DNA of 55,484 nt from Streptomyces sp. MH60 (GTDB lineage: Bacteria; Actinomycetota; Actinomycetes; Streptomycetales; Streptomycetaceae): positions 1 to 55,484 of the forward strand of contig NZ_MULI01000046.1 in assembly GCF_002939385.1 (NCBI RefSeq). The letters run 5' to 3'. The stretch's first letter is position 1; the number at the start of each line of letters is the position of its first letter. The notes beneath the pieces were generated by a model that had not been told where the DNA came from, searched no databases, and worked only from the letters and a program-made list of their open reading frames with translations. A program made the translations under genes and the position numbers. Below, in pieces: positions 24,396-32,797 of this stretch.

Positions 24396-26669
24396 TCAGC
24401 GTCGCCCGCCCGGCCCGTTGCCCGGGCCCTGGATCAGATTGCCCGGGAAGCCGCCGTCCGGCCCACCGTTTCCGGTGCCGCCGTTGCCGGTGCCGCCGTC
24501 GGTCAGGCCGCCGATGAAGCCGTCGTCGTCGCCGTTGTTCCCGTCGTCGGGCTTCTCCTTGTCGCGGTCCTTGTTCTTGTCCTTGTCCTTGTTCTTGTCC
24601 TCGTCCGGGATGTCGACGAGGTTGAACGAGGGGGAGTCCTTGCCCGCCAGGGCGCCGGTCATGGCGTCCTTCCAGATGGGGCCCGGGACCGCGCCACCGA
24701 AGACCAGATCGTGGTACTGCCCGCCGATCGTGATGTTCTTCATCTGGACCTGCTGCGAGGCGCTGCCCACCCAGACGGCGCCGGACAGGTTCGGCGTGTA
24801 GCCGACGAACCAGGCGTTCTTGCGCTCGTCGGTCGTACCCGTCTTGCCGGCGTTGTCACGGTCCGTGAGCCCGGCCGCCTTGCCGGTGCCGGAGTCGACC
24901 ACACCCTGCAGCAGGGTGCTGACCGTGTCCGCGGTCTTCTCACTCATCGCGCGCGAGCACGTCGACTTAGGGACGTCGAGCGACTTCTGCTTGTCGCCGA
25001 TCTTCTGGGTGATCGACTCGATCACGATCGGTGTGCAGTACATCCCCCGGGAGGCGAAGGCGGCGTACGCGCTCGCCATCGTCAGCGGGGACACGCCCTT
25101 GGACCCGAGGGAGATGGCGGGGACTTCCGGAAGCTTCTCGCCGCTGCCCTGCACGACGTGCAGGGCGTCCGTCATCTTCATCACCGGGCACAGCCCGATG
25201 TCGGCCACCATCTGGACGAAGTAGGTGTTGACCGAGAGGGCCATCGCCTTCTTCAGCCGGTACGGGCCGACCTCCGACTCGCTCTCGTTGGGGACCTTCT
25301 CGCCGGCCGTGTTGAGCCAGGGCTTCCCACTGCACGTCTGCACGGGCTCGGGGTAGGGCATCTCGTACGGGGACGAGTACTCCTGCGTGGGCGGGCGCCC
25401 CTCCTCGAGCGCGGCCGCCGCGACGAAGGGCTTGAACGTGGAACCGGTCGGGAAGCCGTAGTTGGAGCCGCCCGCGGCGTGGCCGACCGAGTAGTTGATC
25501 TCGGTCTCGTTCTTGCCGTAGCCGTAGGGCTTGGACTGGCCCATCGCGAGGACCTTGCCGGTGCCCGGCTCGACCAGCGTGCTCGCGGCGGCGACCGAGT
25601 CCGACTGGTTCACATGGTCCTTGAGCGACTGCTGGACCGACTCCTGGGCCTGCGGGTCGAGCGTCGTGCGGATGGTCAGGCCGCCCTGGTTCCAGACCTT
25701 GGCCCGCTCCTTGCGGGTCTTGCCGAAGACCGGTTCGCTCAGGAAGACCTCGCGCACGTAGTCGCAGAAGAAGCTCGCGTCGTTCACGGCCGTGATGCAG
25801 CCGTTCTTCGGCTTGCTGACCTTCAGCCCGAGCGGTGCCTTCTTCGCCTTCTCGGCCTGGGCCGGCGAGATGTCGCCGACCTGGGCCATGCGCGTCAGGA
25901 CGACGTTGCGCCGCTTGGTGGCCTCCGCCTCGTCGTTGACCGGGTCGTACCGGCTGGGCGACTGGACGATGCCGGCCAGGAGGGCGGCCTCCTGGACGTT
26001 GAGGTCCTTGGCGTGCTTGGAGAAGTAGCGCTGGGAGGCCGCCTCGACCCCGTAGGCCTGCTGGCCGAAGAAGGTGATGTTCAGGTAGTTCTCGAGGATC
26101 TTCTTCTTGCCCAACTCCTCCTCGACCTGGATCGCGAGCTTCAGCTCCTGGATCTTGCGGCCGATGGTCTGCTGGGTGGCCTGGGCGACCTTCGTCGGGT
26201 CGTCTCCCGCCTCCTCCACGAAGACGTTCTTGACGTACTGCTGGGTGAGCGTGGACGCGCCCTCGGAGACCCCGCCGCTGCGCGCGTTCTTGTTGAGGGC
26301 GCGCAGCACACCCTTCAGGTCGACCGCGCCGTGCTCGTAGAAGCGCGAGTCCTCGATCGCGACGATCGCCTTCTGCAGGTACGGCGAGATGTCCTTGAGG
26401 TCGACCACCGTGCGGTCGCGGGAGTAGACCGTGGCGATGGTGCCGCCCTCGGCGTCGAGGATGGCGGTGCGCTGGCTCAGCGGGGGAGTCTTCAGGTTGG
26501 CCGGGAGGGCGTCGAAGCTCTCCACCGACCCCTTGGCCGCCAGCCCCAGCGCACCCACGGCGGGCAACGCGATGCCGGCCAGCACTGCTCCCGCGAGCAC
26601 ACTGACACCGAGGAACTTGGCGGCCTGTTGCGTTGGCGACAGACCACCGCCCGAGCGCTTCTTTGGCAT
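24396..26669 (-). CDS. Class A penicillin-binding protein (transglycosylase/transpeptidase)
   Basis: 757 residues. A cytoplasmic start and transmembrane helix (about 19-45) precede a GT51 domain with Glu106-Asp-Ser-Arg-Phe-Tyr-Glu-His and Gly-Ala-Ser-Thr-Leu-Thr-Gln-Gln. The transpeptidase domain has Ser410 in Gly-Ser-Thr-Phe-Lys-Pro-Phe, Ser-Val-Asn, and Lys-Thr-Gly-Thr-Thr. It polymerises and cross-links peptidoglycan outside the membrane. The last ~80 residues are unusual: a Lys/Asp/Asn repeat (DNA repeat near 24559-24605), an acidic stretch, then a Gly-rich tail, likely an unstructured wall-spanning segment. It is divergent from wblA across 461 bp. Confidence 0.95.
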   Translation of the reverse strand: MPKKRSGGGLSPTQQAAKFLGVSVLAGAVLAGIALPAVGALGLAAKGSVESFDALPANLKTPPLSQRTAILDAEGGTIATVYSRDRTVVDLKDISPYLQKAIVAIEDSRFYEHGAVDLKGVLRALNKNARSGGVSEGASTLTQQYVKNVFVEEAGDDPTKVAQATQQTIGRKIQELKLAIQVEEELGKKKILENYLNITFFGQQAYGVEAASQRYFSKHAKDLNVQEAALLAGIVQSPSRYDPVNDEAEATKRRNVVLTRMAQVGDISPAQAEKAKKAPLGLKVSKPKNGCITAVNDASFFCDYVREVFLSEPVFGKTRKERAKVWNQGGLTIRTTLDPQAQESVQQSLKDHVNQSDSVAAASTLVEPGTGKVLAMGQSKPYGYGKNETEINYSVGHAAGGSNYGFPTGSTFKPFVAAAALEEGRPPTQEYSSPYEMPYPEPVQTCSGKPWLNTAGEKVPNESESEVGPYRLKKAMALSVNTYFVQMVADIGLCPVMKMTDALHVVQGSGEKLPEVPAISLGSKGVSPLTMASAYAAFASRGMYCTPIVIESITQKIGDKQKSLDVPKSTCSRAMSEKTADTVSTLLQGVVDSGTGKAAGLTDRDNAGKTGTTDERKNAWFVGYTPNLSGAVWVGSASQQVQMKNITIGGQYHDLVFGGAVPGPIWKDAMTGALAGKDSPSFNLVDIPDEDKNKDKDKNKDRDKEKPDDGNNGDDDGFIGGLTDGGTGNGGTGNGGPDGGFPGNLIQGPGNGPGGRR

Positions 26670-27130
26670 GGAGGCAGCCTACGTTCTCATTCGCCGGACA
26701 CGCGTATATGCCTTGGCCTAAGCTGCACTCAACTGTCACAGCAGTGAGGCCACGTATCAATACGTCCGGCGACCCCGAATCGTTCCGGATCCGCTCGAAT
26801 TTTTTCCGAGGGGGGCTCCGCTGGGGGCGCGTTGGTGTGTACCGGCGCGTGCCACGGCGTGGGGAGTGCGTGTCCGAATCCGCCTTGTGTGTCAATCGGT
26901 GTCCGTTGTGGCGCAACAGAGATGACCCGTATGTCGGGATCGTCGCGCATGTCGCCAGCTCACTCCCCCGGGTGATCTGCCGCTTACCCATAGTCCGTTC
27001 GGGCCATTCAAGATTGGGCCCGAAGGGGGTGTTGCGCTGTGCCCACCTTCCGTAACGTCCTCAACTGGCGGCGGTGAATATGCCGCTGCCGCCGTGGGGG
27101 AGCCTCGATTCGGGAGAGGACGGCGCCGGT
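26670..27130. other. Divergent PBP/wblA promoter region with long wblA leader
   Basis: 461 bp with no convincing gene. Features seen: a TCAC-AGCA-GTGA inverted repeat at 26736-26747, an AT-rich patch near 26799-26808 (GAATTTTTTCC), and a short stem (GGCGGC...GCCGCC) just before the wblA ribosome site at about 27068-27093. Developmental genes of this type in Streptomyces usually have several transcription factors acting on long leaders; I cannot assign sites with confidence. Confidence 0.5.
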
Positions 27131-27469
27131 ATGGGCTGGGTAACCGACTGGAGTGCGCAGGCCGCCTGCCGCACTACCGATCCGGACGAACTGTTCGTTC
27201 AGGGAGCAGCGCAGAACAGGGCCAAGGCGGTGTGCACCGGATGTCCGGTGCGGACCGAGTGCCTGGCCGACGCGCTCGACAACCGCGTCGAGTTCGGCGT
27301 GTGGGGAGGCATGACGGAGCGGGAGCGCCGCGCACTGCTGCGCAGGCGGCCCACCGTGACGTCCTGGCGCCGGCTTCTGGAGACGGCGCGGACGGAGTAC
27401 GAACGAGGGGTCGGCATCGTGCCCCTCGACGACGACGAGGTGTACGAGAACTACGCGGCCGTGGGCTGA
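27131..27469 (+). CDS. wblA: WblA, WhiB-like iron-sulfur transcription factor
   Basis: A 112-residue protein. Four cysteines (Cys13, Cys35, Cys38, Cys44) in the C...CxxC...C pattern bind a [4Fe-4S] cluster. The Gly-Val-Trp-Gly-Gly turn and a basic Arg-Arg-Ala-Leu-Leu-Arg-Arg-Arg helix follow, as in all Wbl proteins. The start Met-Gly-Trp-Val-Thr-Asp and the long acidic C-terminus ending Val-Tyr-Glu-Asn-Tyr match WblA as I recall it (SCO3579, 112 residues). WblA is a pleiotropic regulator that promotes sporulation and represses antibiotic production. The ATG at 27131 is preferred over 27074/27080 from family length; GGAGAGGA lies upstream. The convergent ArsA-like operon ends 33 bp away. Confidence 0.93.
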   Translation: MGWVTDWSAQAACRTTDPDELFVQGAAQNRAKAVCTGCPVRTECLADALDNRVEFGVWGGMTERERRALLRRRPTVTSWRRLLETARTEYERGVGIVPLDDDEVYENYAAVG

Positions 27470-27502
27470 CCCCCACCAGGGCCCAGGGGCCCGAGGGCTG
27501 GC

Positions 27503-28900
27503 TCAGGCGCCCGGCTCGGGCAGCTCGGACCGGCCGACAGCCAGGCGTGCCCCGATGTCCCGCAGCCCTGCCAGGTCGTGCACGTCGCCGGGCAGCGCGG
27601 CCACCTCGGTGACCGCCACCTCGGGATGACGCGCGGTGAAGCGGTCACGTGTGCGCTGCTCGCGGGCGAGCAGGTGCATGCGTTCGGCGTGCAGTCGCAG
27701 CAGACCGGCGGTGAGGGTGTCGACGGACCGCTCCGGCGCGTCGGGAGCCTCGGAGGCGGTGTCGGTGGCCTCCGAAGAGGGGTCGGGAGCCTCGGGAGAG
27801 GCGTCGGAGGCCGAGTCGTCGGGGACGGAGTCGGCCGGTCCTGAACTGCCGTGCGGATCGGGAGAGTTGCCGGGAGAGGTACGAAGTCCAGCTTTCCCGC
27901 CGTCCTGATCCACAATGCGGGGATCCTCAAGATTTTCCGCGGCGGCGAGCGCCCGCTCGGCCGACAGCCGTGCGGCACCGCTGCCGTGGACCCGGTTGAG
28001 CACCAGACCGGCCAGCGGCATGTCCTCGGCGGCCAGCCGCTCCACGAAGTACGCGGCCTCGCGCAGTGCGTCCCGCTCCGGGGCCGCGACCACCAGGAAC
28101 GCCGTCCCGGACGCCTGGAGCAGCTTGTACGTCGCGTCCGCGCGGGTACGGAACCCGCCGAACATCGAGTCCATCGCGGCCACGAAGGTCTGCACGTCCT
28201 TCAGGAACGGCCCGCCCAGCACCTTCCCCAGGACGCCCGTCATCATCGACATGCCGACGTTCAGGAACTTCATGCCCGCCCGGCCGCCGACCTTCGCCGG
28301 GGCCAGCAGGACGCGGATCAGCTTGCCGTCCAGGAAGGAACCGAGGCGCTTGGGGGCGTCCAGGAAGTCCAGCGCCGAGCGGGACGGCGGCGTGTCGACG
28401 ACGATGAGGTCCCACTCGTCCTTCGCCCGCAGCTGCCCCAGCTTCTCCATCGCCATGTACTCCTGCGTGCCCGCGAAGCCGGCCGACAGCGACTGGTAGA
28501 AGGGGTTGCCCAGGATCGCCGCCGCCCGTTCGGGATCCGCGTGGGACTCGACGATCTCGTCGAAGGTCCGCTTCATGTCGAGCATCATGGCGTGCAGCTC
28601 ACCGCCCGCCGAGTCGTCGACGCCCTTCACCCGGCGCGGGGTGTTGTCGAGGGAGTCGATGCCCATGGACTGCGCGAGCCGCCGGGCCGGGTCGATGGTG
28701 AGGACGACCACCTTGCGGCCGTGCTCGGCCGCGCGCAGGCCCAGCGCCGCCGCCGTGGTCGTCTTGCCGACCCCGCCCGAACCGCAGCACACCACGATGC
28801 GGCTCCGCGGGTCCTCCAGCAGGCGGTCGACGTCGAGCACGCGCGCGGGGGCCAGGCGGCGCGCGCCCTCCTGGTGGCGGGCCGGGTCGTCCGGACTCAT
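27503..28900 (-). CDS. ArsA/GET3-like ATPase, second of a pair
   Basis: 465 residues. The N-terminal Walker A Gly-Ser-Gly-Gly-Val-Gly-Lys-Thr-Thr is the deviant ArsA/GET3 form, followed by Leu-Thr-Ile-Asp-Pro-Ala-Arg-Arg-Leu-Ala and the switch Val-Val-Asp-Thr-Pro-Pro. Near residues 330-390 there is a Ser/Asp/Glu/Pro-rich insertion within the C-terminal part that family members do not usually have. Its ATG overlaps the upstream stop (ATGA), so it is translationally coupled to the partner ATPase. Mycobacterial and streptomycete pairs of this kind sit beside wblA/whiB4-like genes; an arsenite role is unlikely without arsenic genes. The client is unknown. Confidence 0.88.
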   Translation of the reverse strand: MSPDDPARHQEGARRLAPARVLDVDRLLEDPRSRIVVCCGSGGVGKTTTAAALGLRAAEHGRKVVVLTIDPARRLAQSMGIDSLDNTPRRVKGVDDSAGGELHAMMLDMKRTFDEIVESHADPERAAAILGNPFYQSLSAGFAGTQEYMAMEKLGQLRAKDEWDLIVVDTPPSRSALDFLDAPKRLGSFLDGKLIRVLLAPAKVGGRAGMKFLNVGMSMMTGVLGKVLGGPFLKDVQTFVAAMDSMFGGFRTRADATYKLLQASGTAFLVVAAPERDALREAAYFVERLAAEDMPLAGLVLNRVHGSGAARLSAERALAAAENLEDPRIVDQDGGKAGLRTSPGNSPDPHGSSGPADSVPDDSASDASPEAPDPSSEATDTASEAPDAPERSVDTLTAGLLRLHAERMHLLAREQRTRDRFTARHPEVAVTEVAALPGDVHDLAGLRDIGARLAVGRSELPEPGA

Positions 28901-29874
28901 GCGATCCCCTGCTTCCGCAGCTCGGTGGCCAGTTCGTACAGGCCCGCCAGGTCCATGCCCTCCGCGAGCAGGGGCAGTTCGGGCGTCGGCAGACCCAGCT
29001 CGGCGAGGACCGCCCGCTGCTCCTGCTCCAGCGCGTACCGCTCGGCGTACTCCCCGGCCTGGGCCAGGAGCGGGTCCACCAGCCGTTCGGCGTGCCCGCC
29101 CCGCCGCGCGCCGCCGAGCCCCGCCCCGGCCAGGGACCGGGCCACCGCCGTACGCGGTGTCTCCCGTACGAGCTCCAGGTCGGTGGCGTCCAGGGTCTGG
29201 GGCCGGACCATGTTGACGACGACCCGGCCCACCGGGAGCCGCGCCGTCCGCAGCTCGGCGACGCCGTCCACGGTCTCCTGGACCGGCATCTCCTCCAGCA
29301 GCGTCACCAGGTGCACGGCGGTCTCCCGCGACTTCAGCACCCGCATCACGGCCTGTGCCTGATTGTGTATGGGGCCGACCTTCGCGAGCCCGGCCACCTC
29401 GTCGTTGACGTTGAGGAAGCGCGTGATGCGGCCGGTCGGCGGGGCGTCCATGACGACGTAGTCGTACACGAACCGTCCCTTTTTGTCCTTGCGCCGGACC
29501 GCCTCGCACGCCTTGCCGGTCAGCAGGACGTCCCTGACCCCCGGCGCGATGGTCGTCGCGAAGTCGATCGCGCCGAGCTTCTTCAGGGCCCGTCCGGCGC
29601 TGCCCAGCTTGTAGAACATCTGGAGGTAGTCCAGCAGGGCCAGTTCGGCGTCGATGGCGAGGGCGTACACCTCCCCGCCCCCGGGAGCGACGGCGATCTT
29701 CCGCTCCTCATAAGGCAGCGCCTCCGTTTCGAAGAGCTGCGCGATGCCCTGGCGGCCCTCGACCTCGACGAGAAGCGCGCGCTTCCCCTCGGTGGCCAGG
29801 GCCAACGCGAGGGCCGCGGCCACCGTGGTCTTACCGGTACCGCCCTTGCCGCTGACGACCTGGAGCCTGCTCAC
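28897..29874 (-). CDS. ArsA/GET3-like ATPase, first of a pair
   Basis: About 325 residues from a GTG at 29874. It begins Arg-Leu-Gln-Val-Val and then the P-loop Ser-Gly-Lys-Gly-Gly-Thr-Gly-Lys-Thr-Thr. The switch II region reads Tyr-Val-Val-Met-Asp-Ala-Pro-Pro-Thr-Gly. The dimer of this class undergoes ATP-driven opening and closing to hand over clients. The upstream in-frame reading to 30045 is rich in Arg/Pro and rejected. Together with the following gene it may form a heterodimer (inference from the four-base overlap). Confidence 0.88.
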   Translation of the reverse strand: MSRLQVVSGKGGTGKTTVAAALALALATEGKRALLVEVEGRQGIAQLFETEALPYEERKIAVAPGGGEVYALAIDAELALLDYLQMFYKLGSAGRALKKLGAIDFATTIAPGVRDVLLTGKACEAVRRKDKKGRFVYDYVVMDAPPTGRITRFLNVNDEVAGLAKVGPIHNQAQAVMRVLKSRETAVHLVTLLEEMPVQETVDGVAELRTARLPVGRVVVNMVRPQTLDATDLELVRETPRTAVARSLAGAGLGGARRGGHAERLVDPLLAQAGEYAERYALEQEQRAVLAELGLPTPELPLLAEGMDLAGLYELATELRKQGIA

Positions 29875-30003
29875 GTATTCGAGCGTAACCAGTCCGCGCG
29901 CCGAGTACTCCGGAGGCTGTGGACAACGTCGCCGCGGCCGGCGCGCCGAGGGGCCCGGACAGCGGCTGCGGAGGTGCCCCGGCCAACGGCTAGAGTCGGC
30001 CGC

Positions 30004-30165
30004 ATGACCAAGTGGGAATACGCAACCGTGCCGCTGCTCGTCCATGCCACGAAGCAGATTCTGGACACCTGGGGCGAGGACGGCTGGGAGCTCGTCCAGG
30101 TCGTGCCCGGGCCGAACAACCCCGAGCAGCTCGTCGCCTACCTCAAGCGGGAGAAGCAGGCATGA
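30004..30165 (+). CDS. DUF4177 small protein
   Basis: A 53-residue protein with the DUF4177 core: Lys-Trp-Glu-Tyr near the N-terminus, then Asp-Gly-Trp-Glu-Leu-Val-Gln-Val-Val. The function is unknown. Its TGA overlaps the ATG of the RidA gene (ATGA), so the two are translated together. It is divergent from the ArsA-like operon with about 130 bp between, containing one TTGTCCACA-type box at 29918-29926 in reverse orientation. Confidence 0.85.
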   Translation: MTKWEYATVPLLVHATKQILDTWGEDGWELVQVVPGPNNPEQLVAYLKREKQA

Positions 30166-30629
30166 GCGCCGTCGAGGCGAAGCTCGCCGAGCTGGGTCTG
30201 ACGCTGCCCGAGGTCGTCCCGCCGCTGGCCGCCTACCAGCCGGCCGTGCAGTCCGGCCCGTACGTCTACACCTCCGGCCAGCTGCCGATGCTGGGCGGCA
30301 AGCTTCCGGTCACCGGCAAGGTCGGCGCCGAGGTCACCCCGGACGAGGCCAAGGAACTGGCCCGCACCTGCGCGCTGAACGCCCTGGCCGCCGTGAAGTC
30401 CGTCGCCGGTGACCTCGACCGCGTCGCGCGTGTCGTCAAGGTCGTCGGCTTCGTCGCCTCCGCGACCGACTTCACCGGGCAGCCCGGCGTGATCAACGGC
30501 GCCAGCGAACTCCTCGGCGAGGTCCTGGGCGACAAGGGCGTGCACGCCCGCAGCGCGGTCGGCGTGGCGGTCCTCCCGCTGGACGCGCCGGTGGAGGTCG
30601 AGATCCAGGTGGAGCTGGTCCAGCCGTAG
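30162..30629 (+). CDS. RidA-family enamine/imine deaminase
   Basis: A 155-residue, single-domain Rid protein with a Tyr-Thr-Ser-Gly-Gln-Leu-Pro strand and the active-site Arg in Ala-Arg-Ser-Ala-Val-Gly-Val-Ala-Val-Leu-Pro, where canonical RidA has Arg105. It should hydrolyse reactive 2-aminoacrylate-like enamines released by PLP enzymes, protecting metabolism. The Arg is kept, supporting activity; the Gly-Gln-Pro-Gly-Val-Ile-Asn-Gly segment suggests the longer Rid subgroup. It is co-translated with the DUF4177 protein. Confidence 0.88.
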   Translation: MSAVEAKLAELGLTLPEVVPPLAAYQPAVQSGPYVYTSGQLPMLGGKLPVTGKVGAEVTPDEAKELARTCALNALAAVKSVAGDLDRVARVVKVVGFVASATDFTGQPGVINGASELLGEVLGDKGVHARSAVGVAVLPLDAPVEVEIQVELVQP

Positions 30630-30794
30630 CGGACGCCGGGTGCGGCGCGCGTTGCCAGCCCGGCAACAAAGCTCGCACCCGCCGCTCCGACCTCGCAGGA
30701 TCGGTTCCACGCCCCGTACGGGGCGGGAGCCGGCCCCGGTCGGTGGTCCCGGCCCGTACCGGGGCCGTACCGACCGTATGCGCCAGGAGGAACC

Positions 30795-31814
30795 ATGCCG
30801 CAGCCGCCCGTGACCGACCAGCAGGCCGACCAGCCCGTCCACCGCCTGGTGCCCTCGCCCGCCGGCCGGATCCATCTGGTGGAGCAGGGCAGCGGGCCGC
30901 TGGTCCTGCTCGTGCACGGCTTCCCGGAGTCCTGGTACTCCTGGCGCCACCAGCTGCCCGCGCTGGCCGCCGCCGGGTTCCGTGCCGTCGCCCTCGACGT
31001 GCGCGGCTACGGGCGCTCCTCGCGGCCGGACGCCGTCGAGGCGTACCGGATGCTCGACCTGGTCGAGGACAACGTCGCCGTGGTGGAGGCCCTGGGAGAA
31101 CGTTCCGCCGTGGTCGTCGGCCACGACTGGGGCGCGAACATCGCCGCCCACTCCGCGCTGCTGCGGCCGGACGTCTTCCGCGCGGTGGGCCTGCTGAGCG
31201 TGCCGTACACCCCGCCCGGCGGCCCGAAGCCCAGCGAGGTCTTCGCCGGCATGAGCGACCCGGCCGGGCCCTTCGGCGGGCAGGAGTTCTACGTCTCCTA
31301 CTTCCAGGAGCCCGGCCGTGCCGAGGCCGAGATCGAGCCGGACGTACGCGGCTGGCTCGCCGGCCTCTACGCCGCGCTGTCCGCCGACACCATGCCCGGT
31401 CCGGAGGAGCCCGACCCGCACTTCGTCGCCCCCGGCGGCAGGATGCGCGACCGGTTCCCGGCCGCCGGGCGGCTGCCCTCCTGGCTGACCGAGTCGGAGC
31501 TGGACGTCTACGCCGGGGAGTTCGAGCGGACCGGCCTGACCGGCGCCCTCAACCGCTACCGCAACATGGACCGCGACTGGGCCGACCTGGCCGCCCACGA
31601 GGGCGCCCCGATCACCCAGCCGTCGCTGTTCCTCGGCGGCGGCCTGGACGCCTCCACCACCTGGCTGTCCGACGCGATCGAGGCGTATCCGGTCACCCTG
31701 CCCGGCCTGCGCTCCTCGCACGTCCTCGACGGCTGCGGCCACTGGCTCCAGCAGGAGCGCCCCGAGGAGACGAACCGGCTGCTCACCGAGTGGCTGACCG
31801 GCCTGCCCTCCTGA
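30795..31814 (+). CDS. Alpha/beta hydrolase, epoxide-hydrolase-like
   Basis: A 339-residue protein with His-Gly-Phe-Pro-Glu (oxyanion) and Gly-His-Asp-Trp-Gly-Ala, whose Asp nucleophile is typical of epoxide hydrolases and haloalkane dehalogenases. A cap domain with Tyr-Val-Ser-Tyr-Phe-Gln-Glu-Pro-Gly follows, then Gly-Leu-Asp and a C-terminal His in Cys-Gly-His-Trp-Leu-Gln-Gln-Glu-Arg-Pro. This matches the soluble EphA/EphB type that opens epoxides by adding water. The substrate is unknown. AGGAGG lies seven bases before the ATG; a 9-bp GC hairpin (GGCCCCGGT/ACCGGGGCC) lies in the leader. Confidence 0.88.
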   Translation: MPQPPVTDQQADQPVHRLVPSPAGRIHLVEQGSGPLVLLVHGFPESWYSWRHQLPALAAAGFRAVALDVRGYGRSSRPDAVEAYRMLDLVEDNVAVVEALGERSAVVVGHDWGANIAAHSALLRPDVFRAVGLLSVPYTPPGGPKPSEVFAGMSDPAGPFGGQEFYVSYFQEPGRAEAEIEPDVRGWLAGLYAALSADTMPGPEEPDPHFVAPGGRMRDRFPAAGRLPSWLTESELDVYAGEFERTGLTGALNRYRNMDRDWADLAAHEGAPITQPSLFLGGGLDASTTWLSDAIEAYPVTLPGLRSSHVLDGCGHWLQQERPEETNRLLTEWLTGLPS

Positions 31815-31873
31815 CGCCCACCCGGCCCCGGGGGCCACTCGAACATCCGCCCGTCACCGGATAGCCTCCGGCC

Positions 31874-32797
31874 ATGGCGAATGGTCAGGCGAATGGTCAG
31901 TGGTACCCACCGGAATGGCCGGACCGCATCCGCGCGCTGGCGGCCGGCACCCTCACCCCGGTCACCCCGAGGCGCGCGGCCACCGTCATGCTCCTCAAGG
32001 ACACCGGCACCGGGTCGGGACCCGTCGTCCACATGCTGCGCCGCCGCACCTCCATGGCGTTCGCCGGGGGCGCGTACGCCTATCCGGGCGGCGGGGTCGA
32101 CCCGCGTGACGACGACCGCGCCATCGGCTGGGCGGGCCCCACGCGCGCGTGGTGGGCGGACCGGCTCGGCGTCGCCGAGGCGGGCGCCCAGGCGATCGTC
32201 TGCGCGGCCGTACGGGAGACGTACGAGGAGGCCGGCGTTCTGCTCGCCGGTCCGACCGGCGACTCGGTGGTCGGCGACACGACGGGCGGGGACTGGGAGG
32301 CCGACCGGGCCGCCCTGGTCGACCGTGAGCTGTCCTTCGCGGAGTTCCTGGACCGCAGGGGCCTCGTCCTGCGCTCCGACCTGCTGGGCGCCTGGGCGCG
32401 CTGGATCACCCCGGAGTTCGAGTCCCGGCGCTACGACACGTGGTTCTTCGTGGCCGCGCTCCCCGAGGGGCAGCGCACGCGCAACGCGTCCACGGAGGCC
32501 GACCGCACGGTGTGGATCACCCCGGCGGACGCGGCGGCCGGGTACGACAAGGGCGAGCTGCTGATGATGCCGCCCACCGTCGCGACCCTGCGCGGTCTCG
32601 CGGAGTGCGGCACGGCGGCCGAGGCGCTGGCGGCGGCTCCCGGCCGCGACATGACACCGGTACTGGCCCGCGCGCGGCTGTCCGGCGACGAGGTGGTCCT
32701 CTCCTGGCCGGGACACGACGAGTTCACCAAGCACGTCCCGAGTGCGGCGGCGGCACCGGCGACACCTTCCGACCCGACCGGGGGAGCTCCCGCATGA
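31874..32797 (+). CDS. Nudix hydrolase (NUDT19-like)
   Basis: A 307-residue protein. The Nudix box centres on Arg-Glu-Thr-Tyr-Glu-Glu-Ala-Gly, preceded by Tyr-Pro-Gly-Gly-Gly-Val-Asp. Between Gly-Gly and the Arg-Glu helix there is an insertion of about 35 residues, as in the NUDT19/acyl-CoA diphosphatase group. A diphosphatase acting on CoA derivatives or another nucleotide conjugate is expected. The stop overlaps the ATG of the metallo-beta-lactamase-fold gene, so the two are coupled. Confidence 0.85.
   Translation: MANGQANGQWYPPEWPDRIRALAAGTLTPVTPRRAATVMLLKDTGTGSGPVVHMLRRRTSMAFAGGAYAYPGGGVDPRDDDRAIGWAGPTRAWWADRLGVAEAGAQAIVCAAVRETYEEAGVLLAGPTGDSVVGDTTGGDWEADRAALVDRELSFAEFLDRRGLVLRSDLLGAWARWITPEFESRRYDTWFFVAALPEGQRTRNASTEADRTVWITPADAAAGYDKGELLMMPPTVATLRGLAECGTAAEALAAAPGRDMTPVLARARLSGDEVVLSWPGHDEFTKHVPSAAAAPATPSDPTGGAPA

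Noticed and set aside
26736..26747. TCAC-AGCA-GTGA as a BldD box
   Set aside because: The spacer is four bases where the BldD consensus needs five, so the match is incomplete; kept only as a symmetrical element.
30651..30667. GTTGCC-AGCCC-GGCAAC as a third copy of the PucR-type palindrome
   Set aside because: TTGCC and GGCAA are five rather than seven bases apart, and it directly follows the RidA gene; a weak terminator fits better.
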